Shown: in pieces, positions 1-9,300 of the stretch | Layout of the letters: the number at the start of each line of letters is the position of its first letter | Position numbering within the stretch: the first letter of the stretch is position 1 | Source of the DNA: Lyngbya confervoides BDU141951 | Lineage (GTDB): Bacteria; Cyanobacteriota; Cyanobacteriia; Thermosynechococcales; Thermosynechococcaceae | Reading direction: 5' to 3' | Length of the DNA stretch: 64,000 nucleotides | Assembly: GCF_000817775.3 (NCBI RefSeq) | Contig: NZ_JTHE03000091.1 | Span: forward strand, 94,468 to 158,467 | Translations under genes and position numbers: made by a program | The notes under the pieces: generated by a model | Database searches by the model: none | What the model saw: only the letters and a program-made list of their open reading frames with translations | What the model was told of the DNA's origin: nothing

Positions 1-3000
1 GGGATTTTGATCCAGGTGCCCCACAAGTTTCTGGCCAAGGTGACCCAGGCCGAGGGTATTGCCCTTCCCGATCCGGGGCACTATGCCGTGGGCATGGTCT
101 ACGGCAACCCCGATGCCGCCCAGCGCGCCCAGGGGCGCCGTGCCTTTGAACAGGTGGCGGCCCAGGCAGGACTGCCGGTGTTGGGATGGCGAGATATTCC
201 CACCGATCACAGCAGTTTGGGGAAAACAGCCCTGGAGAGTGAGCCGTTTATGCAGCAGGTGTTTATTGCCCGCCGCCCTGATCTTCAGGATGACCTGGCC
301 TTTGAGCGCAAGCTCTTTGTGCTCCGCAAACAGGCCCACAACGCCATTCAGGCTGGAGAGATTGATTCCCATTGGTATATTGCCAGCCTCTCGAGTCGGA
401 CCCTGGTCTACAAGGGGATGCTGATGCCGGTGCAGGTGGGTCAGTATTACCTAGACCTGCAAGATCCCGACATGGAGAGTGCCTTAGCCCTGGTGCACTC
501 ACGCTTTAGCACCAATACGTTTCCCAGCTGGGAGCGCGCCCACCCCTACCGCTACATTGCCCACAACGGTGAGATTAATACCCTGCGCGGCAACATTAAC
601 TGGATGCTGGCGCGGCAGTCCCTATTTGAGTCGGATCTGTTTGGGGAGGACATGGCCAAGGTCCAGCCCGTGATTAACGTCAACGGCAGCGACTCCACCA
701 TTTTTGATAATGCCCTAGAGATGCTCACCCTGGCTGGGCGATCGCTGCCCCACGCGGTCATGATGATGATTCCTGAACCCTGGCAGGGGCACGAATCCAT
801 GAGTCCTGACAAAAAAGCCTTTTACAAATACCATTCCTGCCTGATGGAGCCGTGGGATGGCCCTGCATCGGTGGCCTTCACCGACGGTACCGTGATGGGT
901 GCAGTCCTCGATCGCAACGGCTTGCGTCCCTCTCGCTACTATGTCACCAAGGATGATCTGGTGATCATGGCCTCAGAAGCAGGAGTGCTTCCTATTGCGC
1001 CGGAGCGAGTGGCCTATAAAGGTCGCCTTCAGCCAGGGCGCATGTTTCTGGTGGATACCGCCGCTGGGCGCATTATTTCCGATGCAGAGATTAAGGCAGA
1101 GGTGGCCCAGGCTCAGCCCTACGGGGACTGGCTGGAGGAAAACCTGGTTTCCCTGGCCGATTTGCCCGCAGCCGATCCGGCGCGCGATCACGACCCTGAA
1201 ACCCTGCTGAAGCTTCAACTGACCTTTGGCTATACCTTTGAGCAGCTGCGCCTGTTGATGGCTCCCATGGCCACCAATGGCGTAGAGGCGGTGGGAGCCA
1301 TGGGAACCGATACTCCCCTGGCGGTGCTGTCGAATCAGTCCAAGCTTCTGTATGACTATTTTCAGCAGCTCTTTGCCCAGGTCACCAATCCGCCGATCGA
1401 CTCGATTCGGGAGGAAATTATCACCTCGGCCATGACCACCTTGGGGGCAGAGCAAAATCTGCTCAATCCCACCCCGGAAAGCTGCCGGATGATTGAGCTG
1501 CCAACGCCCATTCTCTCCAATCGCGAATTAGCCCAGATTCAGCAGCTTCAGGGAGATCCATTCCAGGCCAGCACCCTGCCGATTTTGTTTGACCCCCAAG
1601 CCGGAGTTCAGGGCCTAGAGGCAGCGATGCAGTCCCTGTGCCAACAGGCGGATGCGGCCATTGCCCAGGGCAGCAGCATTTTAATTCTGAGCGATCGCGG
1701 GGTGGATGCTCACCACGCGCCCATTCCTGCCCTTTTAGCCGTGGCCGGTCTCCATCATCATCTGATTCGAGCCGGAACGCGCACGAAGGTGGGGCTGGTG
1801 CTGGAATCAGGGGAACCTCGGGAAGTGCATCATTTTGCCGTTCTGATTGGCTACGGCTGCTGCGCTATCAATCCCTACCTGGCCTTTGAGACCCTTGCGG
1901 ACATGATTCGCCAAGGGCGCCTGGTGGATATCGATCTGCCCACCGCCTGCAAAAACTATATTAAGGCTGCTACCAAGGGCGTCATCAAAGTGGCGTCTAA
2001 AATTGGTATCTCCACCATTCAGAGCTATCGTGGGGCCCAAATTTTTGAAGCCATTGGCCTCAACAAAAGCGTGATTGATCGCTACTTCTGCTGGACTGCG
2101 TCGCGGATTGAGGGGGCCGATCTCAGCGTCATTGCCCAGGAATCGAGGCAGCGCCACGATCGGGCCTTCCCCGATCGCGTTAGCGATACGCCGACCCTTG
2201 ATGCTGGCGGAGAATATCAGTGGCGCAAGGGCGGAGAAGCGCACTTGTTCAGCCCCCAGACCATTCATCTGCTGCAGCAGGCGGTGCGGGATAACGACTA
2301 TGGGGCCTTCAAGCAATATTCCCAGTTAGTCAATGAACAAAATGAGCAGTTTTTTACCCTGCGTGGCCTGCTCCAGTTTAAGGCGCGATCGCCCATTCCT
2401 CTGGAGGAGGTTGAGCCGATAGAGGCCATTACGCGCCGATTTAAAACCGGGGCCATGAGCTACGGGTCAATCTCCAAGGAAGCCCATGAATCCCTAGCGA
2501 TCGCCATGAACCGGATTGGCGGCAAATCCAATACCGGCGAAGGGGGCGAGGACCCGGAGCGCTTCACCTGGACCAATGAGCGAGGCGACTCTAAAAACAG
2601 CGCCATCAAGCAGGTGGCCTCAGGGCGCTTCGGGGTGACCAGTCTGTATCTGTCCCAGGCCAAGGAAATCCAGATCAAAATGGCCCAGGGGGCCAAGCCT
2701 GGGGAAGGGGGGCAACTCCCCGGTCGCAAGGTCTATCCCTGGATTGCCAAGGTGCGCCATTCTACCCCTGGCGTGGGTTTGATTTCACCGCCGCCCCATC
2801 ACGACATCTATTCCATTGAGGACTTGGCAGAGCTGATCCACGATCTCAAAAACGCCAATCGGGATGCTCGCATTAATGTCAAGCTGGTGTCGGAGGTGGG
2901 CGTGGGCACCATTGCTGCCGGGGTGGCGAAGGCCCATGCCGATGTGGTGCTGATCTCCGGGTTTGATGGCGGTACCGGAGCCTCACCCCAAACCTCCATT

Positions 3001-4395
3001 AAACATGCCGGACTGCCTTGGGAACTGGGGGTTGCAGAAACCCATCAAACCCTGGTGCTGAACAATCTCCGCAGCCGCATTGTGGTGGAAACCGACGGTC
3101 AAATGAAAACTGGCCGGGACGTGGTCATTGCGGCTCTGCTGGGGGCAGAAGAATACGGCTTCTCCACCGCACCGCTGGTGTCCCTGGGCTGTATCATGAT
3201 GCGCGTGTGCCACATGAACACTTGCCCGGTGGGGATTGCCACCCAGGACCCGGCCCTGCGGGATAAATTCACGGGCGATCCGGCCCATGTGGAAAACTTT
3301 ATGCGGTTTATTGCCCAGGAGATTCGTGAACTCATGGCTCAGCTGGGCTTTCGCACCATAGATGAAATGATTGGCCGGGTTGACCTGCTCGATGCAAAAC
3401 CTGCCATTACCCACTGGAAAGCTCAGGGCATTGACCTCTCTAAGATTCTGCACCAGCCCCAGGTGGACGAAAGCGTCGGTCGCTATTGTCAGATCCCCCA
3501 GGACCACGGCCTGGAAAAATCCCTGGATCTCACGGTGTTGCTCGATCTGTGTCAGCCAGCCCTGGATCACAAGCAGCCGGTTAAAGCCACACTGGCCATC
3601 CAAAATACCAATCGCACCGTCGGCACTATCCTGGGGAACGAAATCACCAAGCGCTATTGGGACGGTCTCCCGGAGGATACGATTCATCTGCATTTCCAGG
3701 GCAGCGCTGGCCAAAGCTTTGGCGCCTTTGTTCCCGCGGGCGTCACCCTGGAATTGGAGGGCGATGCCAATGACTACTTTGGCAAGGGGTTGAGCGGAGG
3801 GAAGGTGATTCTCTACGCCCCGCCTGAATCCACCTTTATTCCCGAGGAAAACATCATTGTTGGCAATGTGGCCTTCTACGGGGCCACCGGCGGCGAGGCC
3901 TATATTTCCGGCGTCGCCGGGGAGCGCTTCTGCGTGCGCAACTCTGGGGTGGAGGCCGTGGTGGAGGCCGTGGGCGATCACGCCTGTGAATATATGACCG
4001 GAGGCAAGGTGGTGATTCTAGGTCCTACGGGTCGCAACTTTGCAGCGGGCATGAGCGGGGGAGTGGCCTATGTCCTCGATGAGGCGGGTAACTTTGCTAG
4101 CCACTGCAATCAGCAAATGGTGGGGCTAGAGAAGGTGGAAGACCCCGACGATCTGCAGGATCTCCAGGCCCTGATTCAGCGTCATCACCACTACACCGGT
4201 AGCGCGAAGGCCGCGCGGATTCTGGACCAGTGGCCCGCGATCGCCACCCAGTTTATCAAGGTCATGCCCCGGGACTACAAACGGGTTCTTCAGGCTATTC
4301 AGCAGGCCATTGAAGACGGCCTCACGGGGGATGAGGCCCTCAGCGCCGCCTTTGAAGCTAACGCCAGGGATGTGGCCCGAATTAGCGGCAGCTAA
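1..4395 (+). CDS. gltB: Glutamate synthase large subunit, 5' end missing
   Basis: This is the large (alpha) subunit of glutamate synthase, which makes two glutamates from glutamine and 2-oxoglutarate. The frame is open from base 1, reading G-I-L-I-Q-V-P-H, so the first ~65 residues, including the N-terminal nucleophile cysteine of the glutaminase domain, lie upstream of the window. What remains is the rest of the glutaminase domain, the central domain, the FMN-binding synthase domain (GxSISKEAH and [11 protein letters not shown] stretches near base 2460-2560), a 3Fe-4S cysteine set (codons at 3190, 3208 and 3223) and the C-terminal glycine-rich GXGXG repeat domain (about 3700-4100). gltD follows 87 bases downstream, which points to the NAD(P)H-dependent two-subunit enzyme rather than the stand-alone ferredoxin enzyme (GlsF). 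The gap to gltD holds a 6-bp inverted repeat (4418-4423 / 4443-4448). Confidence 0.97.
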   Translation, partial: GILIQVPHKFLAKVTQAEGIALPDPGHYAVGMVYGNPDAAQRAQGRRAFEQVAAQAGLPVLGWRDIPTDHSSLGKTALESEPFMQQVFIARRPDLQDDLAFERKLFVLRKQAHNAIQAGEIDSHWYIASLSSRTLVYKGMLMPVQVGQYYLDLQDPDMESALALVHSRFSTNTFPSWERAHPYRYIAHNGEINTLRGNINWMLARQSLFESDLFGEDMAKVQPVINVNGSDSTIFDNALEMLTLAGRSLPHAVMMMIPEPWQGHESMSPDKKAFYKYHSCLMEPWDGPASVAFTDGTVMGAVLDRNGLRPSRYYVTKDDLVIMASEAGVLPIAPERVAYKGRLQPGRMFLVDTAAGRIISDAEIKAEVAQAQPYGDWLEENLVSLADLPAADPARDHDPETLLKLQLTFGYTFEQLRLLMAPMATNGVEAVGAMGTDTPLAVLSNQSKLLYDYFQQLFAQVTNPPIDSIREEIITSAMTTLGAEQNLLNPTPESCRMIELPTPILSNRELAQIQQLQGDPFQASTLPILFDPQAGVQGLEAAMQSLCQQADAAIAQGSSILILSDRGVDAHHAPIPALLAVAGLHHHLIRAGTRTKVGLVLESGEPREVHHFAVLIGYGCCAINPYLAFETLADMIRQGRLVDIDLPTACKNYIKAATKGVIKVASKIGISTIQSYRGAQIFEAIGLNKSVIDRYFCWTASRIEGADLSVIAQESRQRHDRAFPDRVSDTPTLDAGGEYQWRKGGEAHLFSPQTIHLLQQAVRDNDYGAFKQYSQLVNEQNEQFFTLRGLLQFKARSPIPLEEVEPIEAITRRFKTGAMSYGSISKEAHESLAIAMNRIGGKSNTGEGGEDPERFTWTNERGDSKNSAIKQVASGRFGVTSLYLSQAKEIQIKMAQGAKPGEGGQLPGRKVYPWIAKVRHSTPGVGLISPPPHHDIYSIEDLAELIHDLKNANRDARINVKLVSEVGVGTIAAGVAKAHADVVLISGFDGGTGASPQTSIKHAGLPWELGVAETHQTLVLNNLRSRIVVETDGQMKTGRDVVIAALLGAEEYGFSTAPLVSLGCIMMRVCHMNTCPVGIATQDPALRDKFTGDPAHVENFMRFIAQEIRELMAQLGFRTIDEMIGRVDLLDAKPAITHWKAQGIDLSKILHQPQVDESVGRYCQIPQDHGLEKSLDLTVLLDLCQPALDHKQPVKATLAIQNTNRTVGTILGNEITKRYWDGLPEDTIHLHFQGSAGQSFGAFVPAGVTLELEGDANDYFGKGLSGGKVILYAPPESTFIPEENIIVGNVAFYGATGGEAYISGVAGERFCVRNSGVEAVVEAVGDHACEYMTGGKVVILGPTGRNFAAGMSGGVAYVLDEAGNFASHCNQQMVGLEKVEDPDDLQDLQALIQRHHHYTGSAKAARILDQWPAIATQFIKVMPRDYKRVLQAIQQAIEDGLTGDEALSAAFEANARDVARISGS

Positions 4396-4482
4396 CCCGG
4401 TTTCCTCAGGGAGACACCCTCCGAGGTAATCTCCTCCCCGGACGGAGGAAAACAACCCCTTTAACTCTTAACATTCACAGCT

Positions 4483-5970
4483 ATGGGTAAGCCAACAGGA
4501 TTTATTGAATATAAGCGCGAGGTTCCCGCTGATCTCGCCCCCCTGGATCGGATTCGGCATTGGGATGAATTCCACACCCATTTGCCCGATCATCAGCTGC
4601 GGAACCAGGGCGCTCGCTGTATGGACTGCGGCACGCCGTTCTGCCATACGGGGATGGCCCTGAATGGGATGGCCAGCGGTTGTCCCATTAACAATCTGAT
4701 TCCAGAGTGGAACGATTTAATCTATCGGGGACTCTGGCGCGAAGCCCTGGATCGGCTCCATAAAACCAATAATTTTCCAGAGTTTACCGGACGGGTTTGT
4801 CCGGCCCCCTGCGAAGGCGCCTGCGTCCTGGGTATTAATAATCCGCCGGTGACCATCAAGACCATTGAGCAGTCCATTGCCGATAAGGGCTGGGATGAGG
4901 GCTGGATTGTGGCCGAAACCCCCGCCCAGCGCACGGGCAAAAATGTTGCCGTGGTGGGATCAGGTCCAGCGGGTCTGTGTGCAGCGGCCCAGCTTAACAA
5001 GGCGGGGCATTGGGTCACCGTTTTCGAGCGTGAGGATCGCCCTGGAGGGCTGCTCATGTACGGCATTCCCAATATGAAGCTGGAGAAAAAGCGAGTGGTG
5101 GAGCGTCGGTTGCGGCTTCTGGAGGCTGAGGGCATCACCTTCACCTGCAACACCGAAATCGGCAAGGATATCTCTGCCCAGCAGCTCCTTCAAGATTTTG
5201 ATGCGGTGGTTCTCTGTACCGGCGCCACTCGCCCCCGCGATCTTCCCATTGAAGGGCGGGAGGCTAGAGGGATTCACTTTGCCATGGAATTTCTAACCGC
5301 CAACACCAAGGCCATTTTAAACGGATCCCCTGATGAGAGCTTCATTTCCGCTGAGGGCAAGGATGTGGTGATTATTGGCGGGGGTGATACCGGTACCGAT
5401 TGCGTGGGCACCTCCCTGCGTCACGGCTGCCGGAGTCTGTTGCAGCTTGAAATTATGCCCAAGCCTCCCCTGACCCGCGGACCAGATAACCCCTGGCCGG
5501 AATGGCCCAAAGTTTACCGACTGGACTATGGCCAGGAAGAGGCGGCGGCCCGATTTGGGGAGGACCCGCGGGGCTATTTAAAAACGGCCACGAAGTTTGA
5601 TCTCGATGATCAGGGCTGGGTCCAGGCAGTTCATACCGTTGATGTTGGCTGGGAAATGGGCGAGAATGGACGAAGGGTGCCCACCCCCATACCGGGCTCA
5701 GAACAGGTGCATCCCACCCAGCTGGTGCTTCTGGCCATGGGCTTTCTGGGACCAGAGCAGCCCCTTTTGGATGCATTGGATCTAGAGCGAGATGCGCGCA
5801 GCAATGTTAAGGCCGACTATGGCAGCTACGAAACTTCTATTCCTGGGGTTTTTGCCGCTGGGGACTGCCGTCGCGGACAGAGCCTGGTTGTTTGGGCCTT
5901 TAATGAAGGACGCGGCGCGGCCCAAGCCTGCGATCGCTATTTAATGGGGCACACCCACCTCCCGGCCTGA
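4483..5970 (+). CDS. gltD: Glutamate synthase small subunit
   Basis: This is the NAD(P)H-oxidising beta subunit of glutamate synthase, 495 residues, which passes electrons to GltB. The N-terminal ferredoxin-like part has the two cysteine sets expected for 4Fe-4S clusters (C46, C49, C54, C67 and C106, C110, C114). An FAD-binding GxGxxG (VVGSGPAGL) follows near residue 160, and an NAD(P)-binding motif ([10 protein letters not shown]) near residue 295. Length and motif order match bacterial GltD. The ATG at 4483 gives the usual N-terminus [10 protein letters not shown]. It lies 87 bases after gltB and is probably co-transcribed with it. Confidence 0.97.
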   Translation: MGKPTGFIEYKREVPADLAPLDRIRHWDEFHTHLPDHQLRNQGARCMDCGTPFCHTGMALNGMASGCPINNLIPEWNDLIYRGLWREALDRLHKTNNFPEFTGRVCPAPCEGACVLGINNPPVTIKTIEQSIADKGWDEGWIVAETPAQRTGKNVAVVGSGPAGLCAAAQLNKAGHWVTVFEREDRPGGLLMYGIPNMKLEKKRVVERRLRLLEAEGITFTCNTEIGKDISAQQLLQDFDAVVLCTGATRPRDLPIEGREARGIHFAMEFLTANTKAILNGSPDESFISAEGKDVVIIGGGDTGTDCVGTSLRHGCRSLLQLEIMPKPPLTRGPDNPWPEWPKVYRLDYGQEEAAARFGEDPRGYLKTATKFDLDDQGWVQAVHTVDVGWEMGENGRRVPTPIPGSEQVHPTQLVLLAMGFLGPEQPLLDALDLERDARSNVKADYGSYETSIPGVFAAGDCRRGQSLVVWAFNEGRGAAQACDRYLMGHTHLPA

Positions 5971-6009
5971 TTGCGGCCATCGCTGCGGCCCATCGTTCCA
6001 GAAATAACC

Positions 6010-6222
6010 ATGACTCACCCAAAACCTGAAACCGTTTACGAAAAGCTGCAGTATTTAGACCACGGCGACATTGCCATTAGCGCCATGTATCGTCAGTGGG
6101 CGCAGGAGGTCCTGACCGATCCGGAGGTGGCGATGCCCTGGAAGGAGGCGATCGCCGAACGGCTGAACCATGCGAATCAACTGCTGGGCAGTCAAACCGC
6201 CGGAGAGAATGACAGCTACTAA
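6010..6222 (+). CDS. Small protein of unknown function, 70 aa
   Basis: This is a 70-residue ORF starting 39 bases after the gltD stop. The frame is open back to a TTG at 5971, but the ATG at 6010 is the better start and gives MTHPKPETVYEKLQ. The product is soluble, mostly charged and helical-looking, with no signal peptide, membrane segment or cysteine. I do not recognise a domain. Its place behind gltBD on the same strand suggests it is the third gene of that transcript. Codon use resembles its neighbours, which favours a real gene. Confidence 0.6.
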   Translation: MTHPKPETVYEKLQYLDHGDIAISAMYRQWAQEVLTDPEVAMPWKEAIAERLNHANQLLGSQTAGENDSY

Positions 6223-6300
6223 GCAACGGTTCCTCAACCAGAGATCCTAGACAGCTGTTTCCAAGCGATCGCAACTCATCGCAGTCCCACGGCTGAAGCG

Positions 6301-9300
6301 CTACGCGTCGGGAGCCCCTGGCAGCGGAATCCAAACCTGGGTGGTGCTGTTTTTGACCCACTCGGTTGCGACGGCGGCCCCCACGGGTTTAGAAAGCAGA
6401 AAGCCCTGTCCCAGTTCACAGTCCATCTGCGACAGGGCCTGGAGCTGATCTGGCGTTTCAATCCCTTCAGCCACCGCGGTGACTCCCAAGCTCCGGGCTA
6501 AGGTCACAATGCTCTGCACCAGAGCCAGACCGTTGCCCTGGCGGTGGATCTGGCGTACAAAGGCGCGGTCGATTTTTAAGGTACTCACGGGCATTTCGTG
6601 GAGACGACTGAAGGAGGAATATCCCGTGCCAAAATCATCAATACACAGGTGTAGGCCCAAGGTTTTCAGCTGTTTAAGCAGGCTAATGTGGTCCACACCG
6701 GAGCGAATTAAGCAACTCTCCGTAATTTCAAGCTTGAGCTGATCCGGGGGAAGGCGGTGATGCGTCAGCAGATCTTGAATGCGCGACACCAGGTTGGGCT
6801 GCTGAAGTTGAATGGGCGAGACATTAATATTCAGGCTTAGGGATTGGGCCGCTGCATGGTCTTGCCTCCATTGCTGTAACTGCTGGCAAGCCACCTCAAA
6901 CACCCACCAGCCCAGGACCGCAATCAGGCCCGTTTCCTCGGCCACCGGAATAAACTTTAAAGGAGAAATTTCTCCCCGTTGGGGATGATTCCAGCGCAGG
7001 AGAGCTTCAAAGCCCGTGAGCTGACCACCTTTGAGGGAAACAATGGGCTGATAGTGAAGCGTAAACTCACAGGACTCGGGCTGATGCATGGTTTCGAGCG
7101 CCCGTCGCAGGTCGTTGGCAAGCTGCAGGCGCACTGCCGTACTTGACTCCATGCCCACATCAAACAGGGCATAGGATCCACGGGCCTTGGCCTTGCAGCG
7201 ATAGAGCGCAATATCGGCATCCCGGAGCACCGTGTTGGGATTAGTGTAGTCTGGGGTGCCTAGGGCAATCCCGATGCTGGTGCCGGTAAAAATTTCGTAG
7301 GGGTCTAGACAAAAGGGATGCTTGAACTGCTGTTGAATCTGCTCCGCTAGGGCTTCAACTTCCTCCAAGGACGTATAGTGTTCCACCAGAATCGCAAACT
7401 CGTCCCCCCCCAGTCTGGCTAAAAAGCTGTGTGGATTCAAGCAGTCTTGAATCCGCTGGGCCACGGCTTTGAGCAGCTGATCTCCAAGGAGGTGCCCCAG
7501 GCTGTCGTTGACCATCTTAAATAAATCGAGATCGAGGAAAAGAACGGCGTACCCTGGAGTTGAGGATGAATGCTCCCGCTGCATCACCTGGGAAAGCCGC
7601 TCTAGAAACCAGGCACGATTGTAGAGTCCGGTGAGGGAATCATGGTAGGCGTCATGGACGAGCCGTTCATGCGCTTCGAGCAGCTTTGCCTGGGAGGCTT
7701 CCAGCTCTTTCGTGTAGGACTGGCGCTCTTGGTAAAGGCGGGCATTTTCCAGGGAGATGGCCGCCTGCGAACAGATGATATCTAGAATCTCTAGGTGATT
7801 GGCCCGAAATGCCCTTGCAGACAGCGAGTTTTCCAAATAAAGCAGCCCGATGAGATGACCCTGCTGCTGAATTGGCAGGCAGAGAATCGACTTAGGACAG
7901 TGGGCTTGAATATAGGGATCTTCTCTAAATTTAAGATCAATGGCGGCATTCTCAAGAATCAGGGGCACTTGGCTCTGCTCAACCGCCTGGAGGACAGAGC
8001 GGGGACAGGCTTGCGCCACCTGATTGGGAGGGTCGGTGAGGCTCACCGCCTGCCCGTCGCGCGACACCGAAGCGGGATACCAATCTTCCTGTGCTTGCAG
8101 CAGGAGAACCCCGGTTTGGGCACCCGAATTTTGAATGACAATTTCCAGCAGCTGATGAACCAGTCGATCCAGGTTAATTTCCGTGGAGAGCACCTGGCAA
8201 GCTCGCACAATGGAGCTGTAGTCCAGGACATCGGAGAGGTTGGCGGGTAGATCAGGCCCCAGGGATGACCAGGAAGCACCCCCATTGCCCTCAGCGGCAG
8301 GTTGAATGAATTGAGGATAGGTTTGGACCAGGTGATTCACCTTGGCGGTGGCTCCCCAGCGCAGGTAGCCATAGTAAGCCTCCATCAGGTAGGGCCTGGC
8401 CAGCTTTGGCTTGTCCCAGTCCAGGAAAAAGCGTCCAGCCAATTCGTTAGCCATCGCCGCCAATTGCCCAAAGCCCTGGGCTAACGCCCCGGCGATGGCT
8501 TGATCGTAATGCTCAATGGCCTGGACAATATCCTTCCCATACCGGCAGCGCTCGGCCTCCACCAGATGCCACGCATGTCGATAGTTCATGGGGGCAGATT
8601 GGGCGATGGTGCTCAGCACCTGCTGGTTCCTTTCAACGCGCTCGAGTAGCGCCAGATCCACCTCCGGGGCACTGTTTAGTAGGGCCAAACACCCCAGGGA
8701 ATCGTAGAAATGAAATAGGGGAAACTCCGCCATGCCCATGACGCTTTTGAGATGGGGAATGGCTTGGGTACCGGAGTGCAGCGCTTGGTCAAACTCTCCC
8801 ATGAGATAGGCCAGGATCAGCTTTTTAAAGTGGAGGTAGAAGATGGCCATGGAATCTCGGGCAGCCTGATGCTCTGGCAACATCCGACCTTCGTCGTAGG
8901 CCTCCCCCACAAGCTGTGTCGCGCTATGAGAGCGTCCCAGCAAATTCAGCACAAATTGACGCAGTAAATTGTTGTAGTGCAGCACCGTCTTTTGCTGGAG
9001 ATCGGCGATCGCTGCACTGTAGTCTCGCACGGACTGCTCTAGGGAGTCGAGAGGCTCTCCCGCCAGGAGGGATAATTCGCCAAAATGATGCCCCGCATAG
9101 GCTGCATATTCAAAATCTCCCTGGGCTAAGGCTAGCTGATAGGTTTCCTGCAATGGCAGCAGCGACTCGCGGAAATGAGCCTGGAAATGATGAATAAATA
9201 GATGAAAGACTAGATGAACTTTCCCCTGAATGGGGGCTGAATCCTTTCGGGCCAATAGCCTCAGGGCAATTTGACCAAAGGTGTAGCCCTGCTTAATGTT

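Noticed and set aside
2983..3981. A 332-codon open frame on the minus strand
   Set aside because: It is antisense to gltB in GC-rich DNA, where long shadow frames are common. No domain is visible.
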